Source: an uncultured Subdoligranulum sp.
GTDB taxonomy: Bacteria; Bacillota; Clostridia; Oscillospirales; Ruminococcaceae
Assembly (NCBI GenBank): GCA_904374465.1
Contig: CAJFFY010000005.1
Coordinates: forward strand, 1-64,000
DNA length: 64,000 nucleotides
Direction: 5' to 3'
The first letter of the stretch is position 1, and each line of letters begins with the position of its first letter. A program made the position numbers and the translations under genes. Shown one piece after another: positions 25,303 to 33,639 of the stretch. The notes beneath the pieces were generated by a model. That model saw nothing but the letters and a program-made list of their open reading frames with translations. It did no database searches and was not told where the DNA came from.

Positions 25303-26643
25303 TTATCGCACTTCCGGTGCGCGGCGGTTTTCCCGGTCTTTTTCCCGTTCCCGATGGTCTTTCCGCTCGCCCTTGCGGGGCGTTTCCTCGGTCTGCCGAC
25401 GGGTCAGGCGCACTTCCTGCACGCGTCGATGGCTGACCCGGGTAACGGTGCCGTCGCAGTCTCCCCACTCAAAGTGGTCCCCCACTTTGGGCAGGCGGCC
25501 CAGTTTTTCCTGCACCAGGCCGCTGATGGCAATGGCGTCGATTTCTTCCTGATCTCGGATGCCCAGCTCTTCCGCCACATCGTCGATGCCGGCGGCACCG
25601 GATACCAGCACGCTGCCGTCGCTCTGGCGGTGGATCTCCTCCACCACGTCGTCGTGTTCGTCCCAGATCTCGCCCACCAGTTCCTCCAGGATATCCTCCA
25701 GCGTGATGATGCCGGCGGTACCGCCGTACTCATCCACCACCACCGCCATGTGATGCTTGCTCTCCCGCAGGGTGAGCAGCAGGGTGGAAATCTGGGTGGC
25801 ACTGGTGGTGTACAGGGTGGGTGCAATGAGACTTTCCAGCTTGACGTCCTTCACATCGCCCTTGCGCATGGCCGAGAAGCAGTCCTTCTCATGCACCACA
25901 CCGATGATGTTGTCGATGGTCTCGTGGTAGACCGGCAGGCGGGAATATCCGCTTTCGGCAAAAAGATCTACCACTTCCTCCATGGGGGTATCGTCCTCCA
26001 CGGCCACCACGTCCACGCGGGGGGTCAGCACATCCTGGGCCTCCACGTCATCGAACTCGATGGCGCTGCGGATCAGTTCGCTTTCCCGGTCGGTCAGCTC
26101 GCCGTCCTTTTCGGCTTCGCTGACCATCGTCACCAGTTCTCCCTCGGTGATGGTATCCCGGTCACCGGTGTAGAACCGTTTGGCCAGGAATTTTTTCCAC
26201 TGGCCGAAAATCCAGTTCAGCGGGGTGAAGATCGTGACAAGGGCACTGAGCACCGGCGCAAAGCTCAGCGCCAGCGATTCGGGCATTTCCTTGGCCATGC
26301 TCTTGGGGGTGATCTCACCGAAGGTAAGCACCACCAGCGTCAGCACAACGGTGGACACCGTGGGGCCGTAAGCACCGCCCAGCACCTTGGTGAACAACAC
26401 GGTGCCGATGGACGAGGCGCCGATGTTGACAATGTTGTTGCCGATGAGGATGGTGCTGAGCAGACTGTCGTACTGCTCGGCCAGGGCCAGCACCTTGGCA
26501 GCCTGGCGGTCCCCCGCGTCGGCCCGGCTGCGCAGCCGGATGAGATTCAGCGAAGAATACGCCGTCTCGGCCGAAGAAAAGAAAGCGGACAGACACACCA
26601 GAATCACCACTGCCACGATCATAAATATACTGCCATCGTCCAT
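25303..26643 (-). CDS. CNNM/CBS-domain (TlyC/CorC-like) membrane protein
   Basis: A hemolysin-C-like family protein of 446 aa, linked in other bacteria to magnesium or divalent cation efflux. Domains: N-terminal DUF21/CNNM transmembrane domain (residues ~1-190) with the characteristic FFSSAETAYSSLN and FGEITPKSMAKE motifs; two CBS repeats (~210-330; VLTPRVDVVAVEDDTPMEEV, MAVVVDEYGGTAGIIT LEDILEE split over the second); and a C-terminal CorC/HlyC transporter-associated domain (~345-420). The last ~30 residues are highly charged (Arg/Lys/Glu). The ATG at 26643 has no strong ribosome site (GGAG at about 14 nt), so the start is less certain than the identity. Confidence 0.92.
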   Translation of the reverse strand: MDDGSIFMIVAVVILVCLSAFFSSAETAYSSLNLIRLRSRADAGDRQAAKVLALAEQYDSLLSTILIGNNIVNIGASSIGTVLFTKVLGGAYGPTVSTVVLTLVVLTFGEITPKSMAKEMPESLALSFAPVLSALVTIFTPLNWIFGQWKKFLAKRFYTGDRDTITEGELVTMVSEAEKDGELTDRESELIRSAIEFDDVEAQDVLTPRVDVVAVEDDTPMEEVVDLFAESGYSRLPVYHETIDNIIGVVHEKDCFSAMRKGDVKDVKLESLIAPTLYTTSATQISTLLLTLRESKHHMAVVVDEYGGTAGIITLEDILEELVGEIWDEHDDVVEEIHRQSDGSVLVSGAAGIDDVAEELGIRDQEEIDAIAISGLVQEKLGRLPKVGDHFEWGDCDGTVTRVSHRRVQEVRLTRRQTEETPRKGERKDHREREKDRENRRAPEVR

Positions 26644-26719
26644 GAGAGAACTACCAACTCCAATTTCTGTAAAAATTCTACACGCCGCCGCAAGGTACAG
26701 TGAACGCATATTGTAATGT

Positions 26720-26748
26720 ATGATACCATACTTTGCGCCAAAACGCAA
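26720..26748 (-). promoter_or_regulatory. Predicted promoter for the CNNM/CBS gene
   Basis: Minus strand TTGCGT (26743-26748), 17-bp spacer, TATCAT (26720-26725); gives a leader of about 70 nt. Confidence 0.55.
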
Positions 26749-26832
26749 GACGGCGGCCCCAGGACGGGCAATTGTGTCAAATTCCAACGCCCGCCGGCCG
26801 CCCCGTGATGCCCAGCTGCACAAAGGCGACAA

Positions 26833-26861
26833 TTGCGCCGGCTGTCGGCCCGTGTTATAAT
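26833..26861 (+). promoter_or_regulatory. Predicted promoter for the membrane-glycan gene pair at 26906
   Basis: TTGCGC (26833-26838), 17-bp spacer, consensus TATAAT (26856-26861), about 45 bp before the start codon. Confidence 0.65.
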
Positions 26862-26905
26862 AAGGTAATTTCTGGTTTTTGCACCAACTGCAAGGAGGGG
26901 CCCTG

Positions 26906-28666
26906 ATGAATTCAATCTCCACCCTGTGCCGGCGGCATCGCCGGCTGCTGCTGGCAGCCGGGTATCTGCTGGTGCTGGCGTTTGCGGTGATGTACCTGCG
27001 CGTCACCATCAGCGTACCGCCCGAGGGCGACGACAGACTGACGCTGAACAAATGGCTCTATGACTTTGAGCGGATGCCGTTCTGGCAGTACCTGCTGCAG
27101 GACCTGGCCGGACGGCTGCGCTATTTCACCCTGCAGGAGGTGCGCTTTTTCCCCTTCCATTATCCATCAGCCTTCTCGCTGCTGTTTTTCGGGACGCTGA
27201 GCAGCTACCGGTTGTACATCATCGGTGTGACGGCGGCGGCGGATTTTCTGGTCAGCCGGGTGGTGGCCCGCCTGACCCGCAGCGATGCCCTGGCGCTGGG
27301 CAGCTTTGCACTGGCGCTGTCCGCGGCGCCTCTCTTCAACGAAGGCATGTACAGCTACTACGCCGTGCCCCAGAAAGCCCTGTTCTGGGCCATGGCCGCC
27401 TGGCTCTGCCTGCTGCGCGGGCAGGACACCGGTCACCGCCGCTGGGGCCTGGCGGCCGGTGTCCTCGCCTTTGTGTCCTGCGGCACCTATGAAATCGGAT
27501 ACATGTACACCGTGCTGCTGGTGGGGCTTTGCGTGGTGCTGTGCCGCAGTCTGGTGAACGGACTGCGCCGTGCTGTCCCGGCCCTGGGCGGCACCACCGT
27601 AGCCCTGGCCTTTCACCTGGCTTCCTCCCGCGGGAGCGGTGCCACCGGCAACGCCCTCTCCCTGAATTTTCCGCAGATCGGCCGGGTGCTGGTGCAGCAG
27701 ATGGCCGCCTCGCTGCCCTTTCTGAATCCGCTGCTGCTGGGGGAGAACCCCGGTGCCATCACCGGCGGGGACAAACTGTGGCCGTTGCTGCTGGGCCTTG
27801 TGGTGGGACTGACGCTCTGTTTTGCAGTACCCTGCCGTCGGCTTTCCGTCCGGACACTGGGCGGCACGGCAGCGCTGGGCCTGGCCCTGTGGGCGGGTCC
27901 TGCCCTGCTGCTGGCCTGCTCGGAGCGGTACCAGCAGCCTGAGGCCATCACCTGGAAATGGGGTTACATCCCCGCCGCGGCCAGCGCCGCCGGGTTGACG
28001 CTGCTGCTGGCATCCCTGGTGGTGCTGCTGGCCAAAGGACTCTGTCGGTTGCCCCGCTGGTCCGACCGTCTGCTGCGGCTGGCGCTGGCCGCCCTGGTGG
28101 CGGTGGGAATTTGTGCCAACGGCGCCTATACCCGGGCCTGTCTGCGTAACCACCACGCCCGGAATCTGGACAACTACTACTTCTTTGCCCAGACCATCCA
28201 GGCGGGGCTGACCGATGCCGTGACATCGGACGACCTGATCCTCTGCAACGAAAACGTCTGGGGCGGGGACACCGATGCCGAGGGCTATTTCTTCAGCCGC
28301 TTTGCCGGACGGGAGCTCCACGCCCAGGTGATGGGCGCCGACGAAGTCCCCCATGACCTGGCGGGTAGTGTTTACGCCTACCAGACCTACCGGGACTATG
28401 GCGGCTACGACCTGGCCTGGTGCGGTCGCGCCCAGGATGACACGGCAGAGCTGCTGGACACCCTGCAGGTCTATGTGCAGGGCGCCCTGGTACCCGACAA
28501 CGCCGTAATCAAATACACCGTGGTGTTGCCCGACGGCAGCGAGGAAGCCCGGGCCATCTGTCTGCTGGACTGCGACCAGACGCCGCGCAACGCCCGGGGG
28601 GATTATATCGCCACGGTGGAAGATTCCTCCATCCGCAACGCCAAAGTCATGATCTGGGACGGCTGA
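26906..28666 (+). CDS. Large polytopic membrane protein, GT-C-like, function unknown
   Basis: A 586-aa protein with roughly ten membrane helices (first at residues ~14-35) and a soluble C-terminal domain of about 170 residues. The first extracellular loop holds PPEGDDRLTLNKWLYD, where an acidic pair sits in the position of the GT-C catalytic aspartate; FFPFHYPSAF follows in the loop's end. This layout suggests a polyprenyl-phosphate-sugar glycosyltransferase, but I recognise no specific family. ATG 26906 has AAGGAGGGG upstream; an in-frame earlier start at 26879 precedes the ribosome site. It is followed 20 bp later by another large membrane protein, so the two form an operon. Confidence 0.7.
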   Translation: MNSISTLCRRHRRLLLAAGYLLVLAFAVMYLRVTISVPPEGDDRLTLNKWLYDFERMPFWQYLLQDLAGRLRYFTLQEVRFFPFHYPSAFSLLFFGTLSSYRLYIIGVTAAADFLVSRVVARLTRSDALALGSFALALSAAPLFNEGMYSYYAVPQKALFWAMAAWLCLLRGQDTGHRRWGLAAGVLAFVSCGTYEIGYMYTVLLVGLCVVLCRSLVNGLRRAVPALGGTTVALAFHLASSRGSGATGNALSLNFPQIGRVLVQQMAASLPFLNPLLLGENPGAITGGDKLWPLLLGLVVGLTLCFAVPCRRLSVRTLGGTAALGLALWAGPALLLACSERYQQPEAITWKWGYIPAAASAAGLTLLLASLVVLLAKGLCRLPRWSDRLLRLALAALVAVGICANGAYTRACLRNHHARNLDNYYFFAQTIQAGLTDAVTSDDLILCNENVWGGDTDAEGYFFSRFAGRELHAQVMGADEVPHDLAGSVYAYQTYRDYGGYDLAWCGRAQDDTAELLDTLQVYVQGALVPDNAVIKYTVVLPDGSEEARAICLLDCDQTPRNARGDYIATVEDSSIRNAKVMIWDG

Positions 28667-28686
28667 GCCCGGAAAAGAGGTCAACC

Positions 28687-30999
28687 ATGCAACATCTGAC
28701 GCGTCTTGCGCGCGAGCACAAACTGTTTGCGGCCCTGCTGCTGGCCGAGCTGGCGGTGCTGCTCTATCTGGCGGTGGGACTGGTGGGGGCACCTGTCACC
28801 CTGACGCTGGCCCCCGGCGATTTTGCCAACGAGTTCACCGGCATTGCGGCGGTGGACCCGGAAGCCGGTGCATTGCAGATCTACAACGACGGTTCCTTCC
28901 AGACCGACAAGGAGATCACCTTCTCCACCACCGGGGTACCGCTGCGCTCCGGCGCCTATGAGGTTACGGTCAACTATTTTTCCTGCCAGACCCCCGACGC
29001 CCCCACCTTCAGTGTACTGCAGAGCGCCGGGACCCTGACCTTTTCCTCCCGGCAGGTGCCCGCCGCCGTGCAGATGGACCTGCTGACGCTGGACGACGGG
29101 CACCGCACCGTTTCCACCCGGCTGTGGATCAGCGCGGGCGCCCGGCTGAAAGACCTGACCGCTACCCTGACCTATGAAGGAGGGCAGCTCTATCTGTACA
29201 GCATCACCCTGACCGAGCAGCCCCTCTACCGGCTGACCCGTCTGGTCTGTTTTGTCCTCTTCTTTGCGGTGGTCAACCTGCTGGGCTGGCTGTTTGCGTG
29301 TGGCGGTATCCGCCGCCAGACGCTACGCCTGCCCCTGGCGCTGCTGGCCATTACGGTGGTGGCCTGCCTGCCGCTGTGCAGCGACCAGCTGTATTTCGGG
29401 CATGACCTGCGCTACCACCTGCAGCGCATCACCGCCATGGCGGCGGAACTTTCCTACGGACAGTTCCCGGTGCGGATGGCCACCACCACCCTGAACGGGT
29501 ACGGGTACATCAATCCCCTGTGCTACTGCGAGCTGTTTCTGACGCTGCCGGCGCTTTTGTACAATGCCTGGCTGCCCCTGCGCAGCTGTTACCAGATGTA
29601 TGTGTTTGTGGTGACACTGGCCGCCACCGGGTTCAGCTACCTCTGCTTTGCCCGCATCACCGCCAGCCGCCGGCTGGGCGTGCTGGGTGCTGCGCTGTAC
29701 ACCCTTTCGGTCTACCGGCTGGTCTGCGTCTATTTCCGGGCCGCGGTGGGCGAATACACAGCCATGAGTTTCCTGCCCTTGGTACTGCTGGGGGTGTACG
29801 AAATCTACACCTGTGAAAAGCCCCGCTTTGCCCAGTGGGCGCCCCTGGCCGTGGGCATGACGGCGCTGGTCCAGTGCCATCTGATTTCCACCGAGCTGAC
29901 CGCCGCCTTCCTGCTGCTTTTCTGTCTGGTGCGGCTGCGTCAGACGCTGCATCCCGCCCGGCTGCTGGCCTGGGGGAAAGCGGCGGTGCTGGCCTTCGGG
30001 CTCAGCGCCTGGTTCCTGCTGCCCTTTGTGGCCACCACCCTGTCGGTGGATTTGCAGGTGAACAATCCCTCGGTGGGTAAGCCCCAGCAGGAGGGGCTGT
30101 ATCTTCTGCAGCTGCTCAACCCCTTCGGTCCCGGGTTCGGCGGCACCTCGGTGGGCACTTCCACCGACATGAGCCTGACACTGGGTCTGCCCCTGCTGGT
30201 TGGATTGGCGCTGGTGCTCTACTGCCTGGCCCATCGCCGGGACGGCGGGCTGCCCGGTGCCTTGCCGGTGGCCACCGGCTTTGGACTGTTGGCTGCCCTG
30301 CTCACCCTGCGGATTTTCCCCTGGGATTTTGTGGAAAGCTGGCTGGGTTCCGCCGTGGCCAAGGTGGCTGGCACCTTCCAGTATCCCTGGCGGTTCCTGG
30401 CCTTTGCGGTGCTGCTGCTCACGCTGGCCACCCTGCTGGCTCTGGTAGGGCTGAACCGGTACCGGCCCGGCCTGGTGCGGCCGGTTACCGGGTTGCTTGC
30501 GGTGTGCCTGGTCCTGAGCGTAGGGGTCTTCCAGACCCAGCTGTTGACCTGTGATGAGCTGAGCGCCAACACCCTCAGCCGGGACGACTGCCGGGATGTG
30601 GGACTGGGAGAATACATGATCAACGGCTGCAGCATCTATGAAACCATCTGGGCCCAACCCAAACCGGGCAGCGATACTCTGACGCTGGTCAGCTACGAAA
30701 AACGGGACGGCATCGCCTATATGACGCTGCAAAATAACGGCGGCGAGACCGACATCTCGGTACCGCTGTTCAATTACGGACATTATACCGCCGTAAACGA
30801 AGCGGACGGTGCCCCCTTTGCCATGACCAGCGGCGAAAATGCCCGCGTGGTGGTGAAGATTCCCGCCGGATATGCCGGCACGGTGGTTCTTGCCTGGCAT
30901 TCCCCCCGGTGGTGGCGGCTTTGTGAAGTACTTTCGGCCCTGTGTGCCCTGGGCACGGTGGGATTTGCCCTGTGGCGGCGCCAGCATACCGGTACCTGA
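28687..30999 (+). CDS. Large polytopic membrane protein with N-terminal extracellular beta domain (YfhO/PTPS-related-like)
   Basis: A 770-aa protein. One N-terminal helix (~14-36) leads to an extracellular beta-rich domain (~40-180) that could bind glycan. About eleven helices follow, and a final beta segment with a C-terminal helix (~735-765). The loop after the second helix reads YFGHDLRYHLQRI, with an Asp in the GT-C catalytic position, then GYGYINPLCYC; this pattern is seen in large Firmicute membrane proteins annotated as YfhO-like or '6-pyruvoyl-tetrahydropterin synthase-related'. These are thought to be GT-C glycosyltransferases. Second gene of the operon with 26906. The family link is from pattern memory, not a search. 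Confidence 0.7.
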   Translation: MQHLTRLAREHKLFAALLLAELAVLLYLAVGLVGAPVTLTLAPGDFANEFTGIAAVDPEAGALQIYNDGSFQTDKEITFSTTGVPLRSGAYEVTVNYFSCQTPDAPTFSVLQSAGTLTFSSRQVPAAVQMDLLTLDDGHRTVSTRLWISAGARLKDLTATLTYEGGQLYLYSITLTEQPLYRLTRLVCFVLFFAVVNLLGWLFACGGIRRQTLRLPLALLAITVVACLPLCSDQLYFGHDLRYHLQRITAMAAELSYGQFPVRMATTTLNGYGYINPLCYCELFLTLPALLYNAWLPLRSCYQMYVFVVTLAATGFSYLCFARITASRRLGVLGAALYTLSVYRLVCVYFRAAVGEYTAMSFLPLVLLGVYEIYTCEKPRFAQWAPLAVGMTALVQCHLISTELTAAFLLLFCLVRLRQTLHPARLLAWGKAAVLAFGLSAWFLLPFVATTLSVDLQVNNPSVGKPQQEGLYLLQLLNPFGPGFGGTSVGTSTDMSLTLGLPLLVGLALVLYCLAHRRDGGLPGALPVATGFGLLAALLTLRIFPWDFVESWLGSAVAKVAGTFQYPWRFLAFAVLLLTLATLLALVGLNRYRPGLVRPVTGLLAVCLVLSVGVFQTQLLTCDELSANTLSRDDCRDVGLGEYMINGCSIYETIWAQPKPGSDTLTLVSYEKRDGIAYMTLQNNGGETDISVPLFNYGHYTAVNEADGAPFAMTSGENARVVVKIPAGYAGTVVLAWHSPRWWRLCEVLSALCALGTVGFALWRRQHTGT

Positions 31000-31147
31000 A
31001 AAAAAATTCCCCAAAAAAGTTACAAAAGGTGCAAACAATTGCCACTCTGCGTCGTTATAGTATATAGAAGTCGATCAGAGGACAACACCTTGCCAATGCA
31101 TACAAATTCCGTCATAGCATGGTGGGATTTCTTGTCGTCTTTTCCGC

Positions 31148-31177
31148 TTGCTTTCGCACCGAAATCCGGCGTATAAT
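31148..31177 (+). promoter_or_regulatory. Predicted promoter for the PAP2 phosphatase gene
   Basis: TTGCTT (31148-31153), 18-bp spacer, TATAAT (31172-31177), about 50 bp before the start codon. A second possible promoter (TTGCCA near 31038 with TATATA near 31060) precedes no reading frame. Confidence 0.55.
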
Positions 31178-31225
31178 AAATTCGCCATAGGTGTATCGTT
31201 GATTTTGCCAAGAAGGAGTTTCCCT

Positions 31226-31915
31226 ATGCGTAATTGGTGTATGCGCCATCCCATCCTGTTCATGGCGTTGTATGCGGTGTTTTACTTATCCTGTTTTGCG
31301 TTTCTGGAAAAACATATCCTGGTACCGGACCTGTGGGTCCACTGCCGGCTGGATGATCTGATCCCCTTCTGCAAATATGCCATCATCCCCTACGCCATGT
31401 GGTTTCCCTGGATTCCTTTCACGCTGTTCTACCTGCTGTGGAAGGCCCCGCGGGAAGACTTCTGGCGGCTTTGCCTGCCGCTGTTCGCCGGCATGACGTT
31501 GTCGCTGCTCTTCTATGTGATTGTGCCCAACGGCCTTTCGCTGCGGCCCCACACCGTACCGGGCACCGACTTCTTTGCCGAAGCGGTGCGGGCACTCTAC
31601 CGCAGTGACACCCCCACCAATGTCTGCCCGTCCATCCATGTGTTCAACTCGGTGACGCTGCTGCTGGCCTACTACCGTTGCCGCTGCTTTGACGCACCGG
31701 GTCGCCGCTGGATGCGCCCGGCTGCGGCGGTGCTCTGCCTGGCCATCAGTCTTTCCACCATGCTGCTCAAGCAGCACAGCGTGATCGATGTGGTGTTCGG
31801 CATCCTGCTGGCACTGGCCCTGGACTATGCCGCCACCGTGGTCCAGCACGAGGCTTCGCCTTTGCGGCGTCGCCAGCGGGCAGCCAACAAGGAACGCCTG
31901 CCCGAATGGTGGTAA
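31226..31915 (+). CDS. PAP2-superfamily membrane phosphatase
   Basis: An integral membrane phosphatase of 229 aa with about six helices. The PAP2 signature is split as usual: CPSIHVFNSV (~135, the PSxH motif 2) and SLSTMLLKQHSVIDVVFG (~175-192, the motif 3 His and Asp). The N-terminal motif 1 is weaker. Such enzymes dephosphorylate lipid pyrophosphates, including undecaprenyl pyrophosphate, or phosphatidylglycerol phosphate. Position between glycan operons fits recycling of the polyprenyl carrier, but that is inference. ATG 31226 has AAGGAG upstream; own promoter and terminator. Confidence 0.85.
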   Translation: MRNWCMRHPILFMALYAVFYLSCFAFLEKHILVPDLWVHCRLDDLIPFCKYAIIPYAMWFPWIPFTLFYLLWKAPREDFWRLCLPLFAGMTLSLLFYVIVPNGLSLRPHTVPGTDFFAEAVRALYRSDTPTNVCPSIHVFNSVTLLLAYYRCRCFDAPGRRWMRPAAAVLCLAISLSTMLLKQHSVIDVVFGILLALALDYAATVVQHEASPLRRRQRAANKERLPEWW

Positions 31916-31929
31916 TCTTTCCAACAGAC

Positions 31930-31970
31930 AAAATTCCCGCCGCGGAAATTTCCGCAGCGGGAATTTTTTT
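31930..31970. terminator. Bidirectional intrinsic terminator between convergent operons
   Basis: A long hairpin: outer stem aaaattcccgc / gcgggaatttt, a C/A mismatch, then inner stem gcggaaa / tttccgc. It is followed by a T run on + and a U tract on -. It ends both the PAP2 gene and the long minus-strand operon. Confidence 0.88.
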
Positions 31971-31978
31971 GCCGTTTT

Positions 31979-32326
31979 TTACAGGGCATACACCAGAATA
32001 CCCACAATGATCAGCGCCAGAGCCCCGATCTTTTTGGGGTTCATCTTCTCGTGGAAGATGGTCACCCCAAAGAAAGTCACATACAGATAGCCGGTGGCCT
32101 CCAGCACAGGGCCCACATTGAGGGGCACCCCTTTGTAGGCCAGCATGGTCAGCACCGTACACCCCACAAACAGACCGTACCCCAGGATGACCCGCCAGTC
32201 GGTGTATTCGGCCAGCAGTGTCTTATGTTCCCGCAGGGCGGCCTTTTTCAGCAGCACCTGGGAGACCGAAGCCAAAAAGGTACTACTGAGATAGAGCAGC
32301 ACATAGGGCAGTTGTGCCTGGTTCAT
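31979..32326 (-). CDS. EamA/SMR-like half-transporter (ArnE/ArnF type), subunit 2
   Basis: A 115-aa protein with four helices of the drug/metabolite transporter superfamily, the size of one EamA repeat (LLYLSSTFLASVSQVLLKKAAL; PVLEATGYLYVTFFGVTIFHEKMNPKKIGALALIIVGILV). It overlaps its sister gene by 4 bp (ATGA), so the two are translated together and likely form a heterodimer. Next upstream is an ArnC-like glycosyltransferase. This pairing matches ArnE/ArnF, which flip undecaprenyl-phosphate-aminoarabinose in Gram-negatives. The proposed substrate here is an undecaprenyl-phosphate sugar, by context only. Last gene of the 8-gene operon. Confidence 0.82.
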   Translation of the reverse strand: MNQAQLPYVLLYLSSTFLASVSQVLLKKAALREHKTLLAEYTDWRVILGYGLFVGCTVLTMLAYKGVPLNVGPVLEATGYLYVTFFGVTIFHEKMNPKKIGALALIIVGILVYAL

Positions 32327-32682
32327 TGGTCATCCTCCCCTTCATGGTCGGCCCGCACAAACAGCACGATGCCCACGATAATGATGAGGGCGCCCACCAC
32401 CTGCCGGGGGGTGACGCTCTCCCCGAAGATCAGGAATCCCAGCAGGATGCCCCATACCACGGTCACAGCCTTGTTGGCATAGGCGGTGGTCAGCGGCAGA
32501 TGTTTGATGACCTGCTGCCAGCCGAAGGCATACACTACCAACGCCAGCAGCATAGTCCCGTACAGACCGATAAACGCCACGCTGAGGAAGGGCTGGCGTG
32601 CCGCCAGCTTGCTGCAGACGCTGCTGGTGGCGTAGATGCCCAGAATCAGGTGCAGCAGCAAAAACCATTTTGCCTGTTTCAT
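32323..32682 (-). CDS. EamA/SMR-like half-transporter (ArnE/ArnF type), subunit 1
   Basis: A 119-aa four-helix protein, homologous in layout to the following gene: N-terminal helix with LILGIYATSSVCSKLAA, helix pair around GLYGTMLLALVVYAFGW, LPLTTAYANKAVTVVWGILLGFLIFGESVTPRQ, and a last helix ending with an acidic tail. The AYANKAVTVVWG and FGESVTPRQ segments are typical EamA marks. It overlaps both neighbours by 4 bp, a tight translational coupling with the glycosyltransferase upstream and its partner downstream. Likely half of a polyprenyl-phosphate-sugar flippase. Confidence 0.84.
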   Translation of the reverse strand: MKQAKWFLLLHLILGIYATSSVCSKLAARQPFLSVAFIGLYGTMLLALVVYAFGWQQVIKHLPLTTAYANKAVTVVWGILLGFLIFGESVTPRQVVGALIIIVGIVLFVRADHEGEDDQ

Positions 32683-33623
32683 GACCGGTCCTCCCCGTCA
32701 TGATGCAGATACTCCCGCACCACATACTGCGGCGCCGCATTGGCGCACATATAGATACGGCCCACATATTCGCCGATAAGCCCCAACACAATCAGGATGG
32801 CACCGCCCAGCAGCAACAGCAGCGCCGTTGTGGAGGCCCACCCCAGCGGTGCGGCGTGGCTGACAAAGTGGTTGATCACAATATAGATCAGATAGCAGAA
32901 ACCGGCCAGCGCCGACAGGGTGCCGAAGTAGGTGGCGATGCGCAGCGGTTTGACCGAGAAAGAGGTAAAGCCGTTCATCCACAGGTTGAGGAGCTTGCCC
33001 AGGGTATAACCGGAGCGGCCCTCCTCCCGGGCCCGGTGGTGTACCGACACGTTGGCGATGTTCTTGGTGGTGCGCAGCACCAGGCCGATCACATAGGGAT
33101 AGCAGTGTTCGTAGCGGATCATCTCATCCACCACAAAACGGCGGGCCGCAAAATAGCTGTTGACCACCAGCTCGGGCGGCTTGCCCAGCATGACCTCGGT
33201 CATCTTGCTGTTGACCCAGCTGCCCAGGTTGCGCCAGCCTGCCTGCCGCTTGCTGTCGTACCGGGCATAGACCACATCGAACCCTTCCTGGATTTTGTCC
33301 AGCAGTTTGTCCACCTCGTCGGCCGGGGTCTGGCCGTCATCGTCCAGACAGACAATGATATCGCCGCTGCATTGGTGGAACCCGGCCATCAGAGCCGCAT
33401 GCTGGCCGAAATTCTTGGCCAGGTTGACGCCCTGCAGATGGGCATCGGCGGCCACCAGGCGGCGGATGGTGCCCAGCGTATCGTCGGGCGAGCAGTCATT
33501 GACCAGGATCACCTCGTAGTCGTAGGCCGGCAGCGTCTGCATCTTGGCTGTGATCTCCGCCACTACGCCGTCCACCGTGTGGGCGGAGCGGTAACAGGGA
33601 ATCACATAGGAAATCTTCTGCAT
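32679..33623 (-). CDS. Polyprenyl-phosphate glycosyltransferase, GT2, ArnC/DPM-like with two C-terminal helices
   Basis: Transfers a sugar from a nucleotide donor to undecaprenyl phosphate at the inner face of the membrane. 314 aa: GT2 domain (residues ~1-220) starting SYVIPCYRSAHTVDGVV, nucleotide-binding VNDCSPDD, acceptor-side NLAKNFGQHAALMAG and catalytic LDDDGQTP (DDD, ~95); then two helices (~230-255 and ~270-292), the ArnC/GtrB/DPMS architecture. AAGGAA precedes ATG 33623. Upstream in the operon are a WecE-type aminotransferase and an acetyltransferase, so the donor may be a dTDP-4-acetamido-6-deoxyhexose. That substrate is inferred. Confidence 0.9.
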   Translation of the reverse strand: MQKISYVIPCYRSAHTVDGVVAEITAKMQTLPAYDYEVILVNDCSPDDTLGTIRRLVAADAHLQGVNLAKNFGQHAALMAGFHQCSGDIIVCLDDDGQTPADEVDKLLDKIQEGFDVVYARYDSKRQAGWRNLGSWVNSKMTEVMLGKPPELVVNSYFAARRFVVDEMIRYEHCYPYVIGLVLRTTKNIANVSVHHRAREEGRSGYTLGKLLNLWMNGFTSFSVKPLRIATYFGTLSALAGFCYLIYIVINHFVSHAAPLGWASTTALLLLLGGAILIVLGLIGEYVGRIYMCANAAPQYVVREYLHHDGEDRS

Positions 33624-33639
33624 GGTTGTTCCTTCTTTC

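Noticed and set aside
31020..31211. Small minus-strand ORF (63 codons) before the PAP2 gene
   Set aside because: No ribosome site, no family resemblance, and it overlaps the predicted PAP2 promoter.
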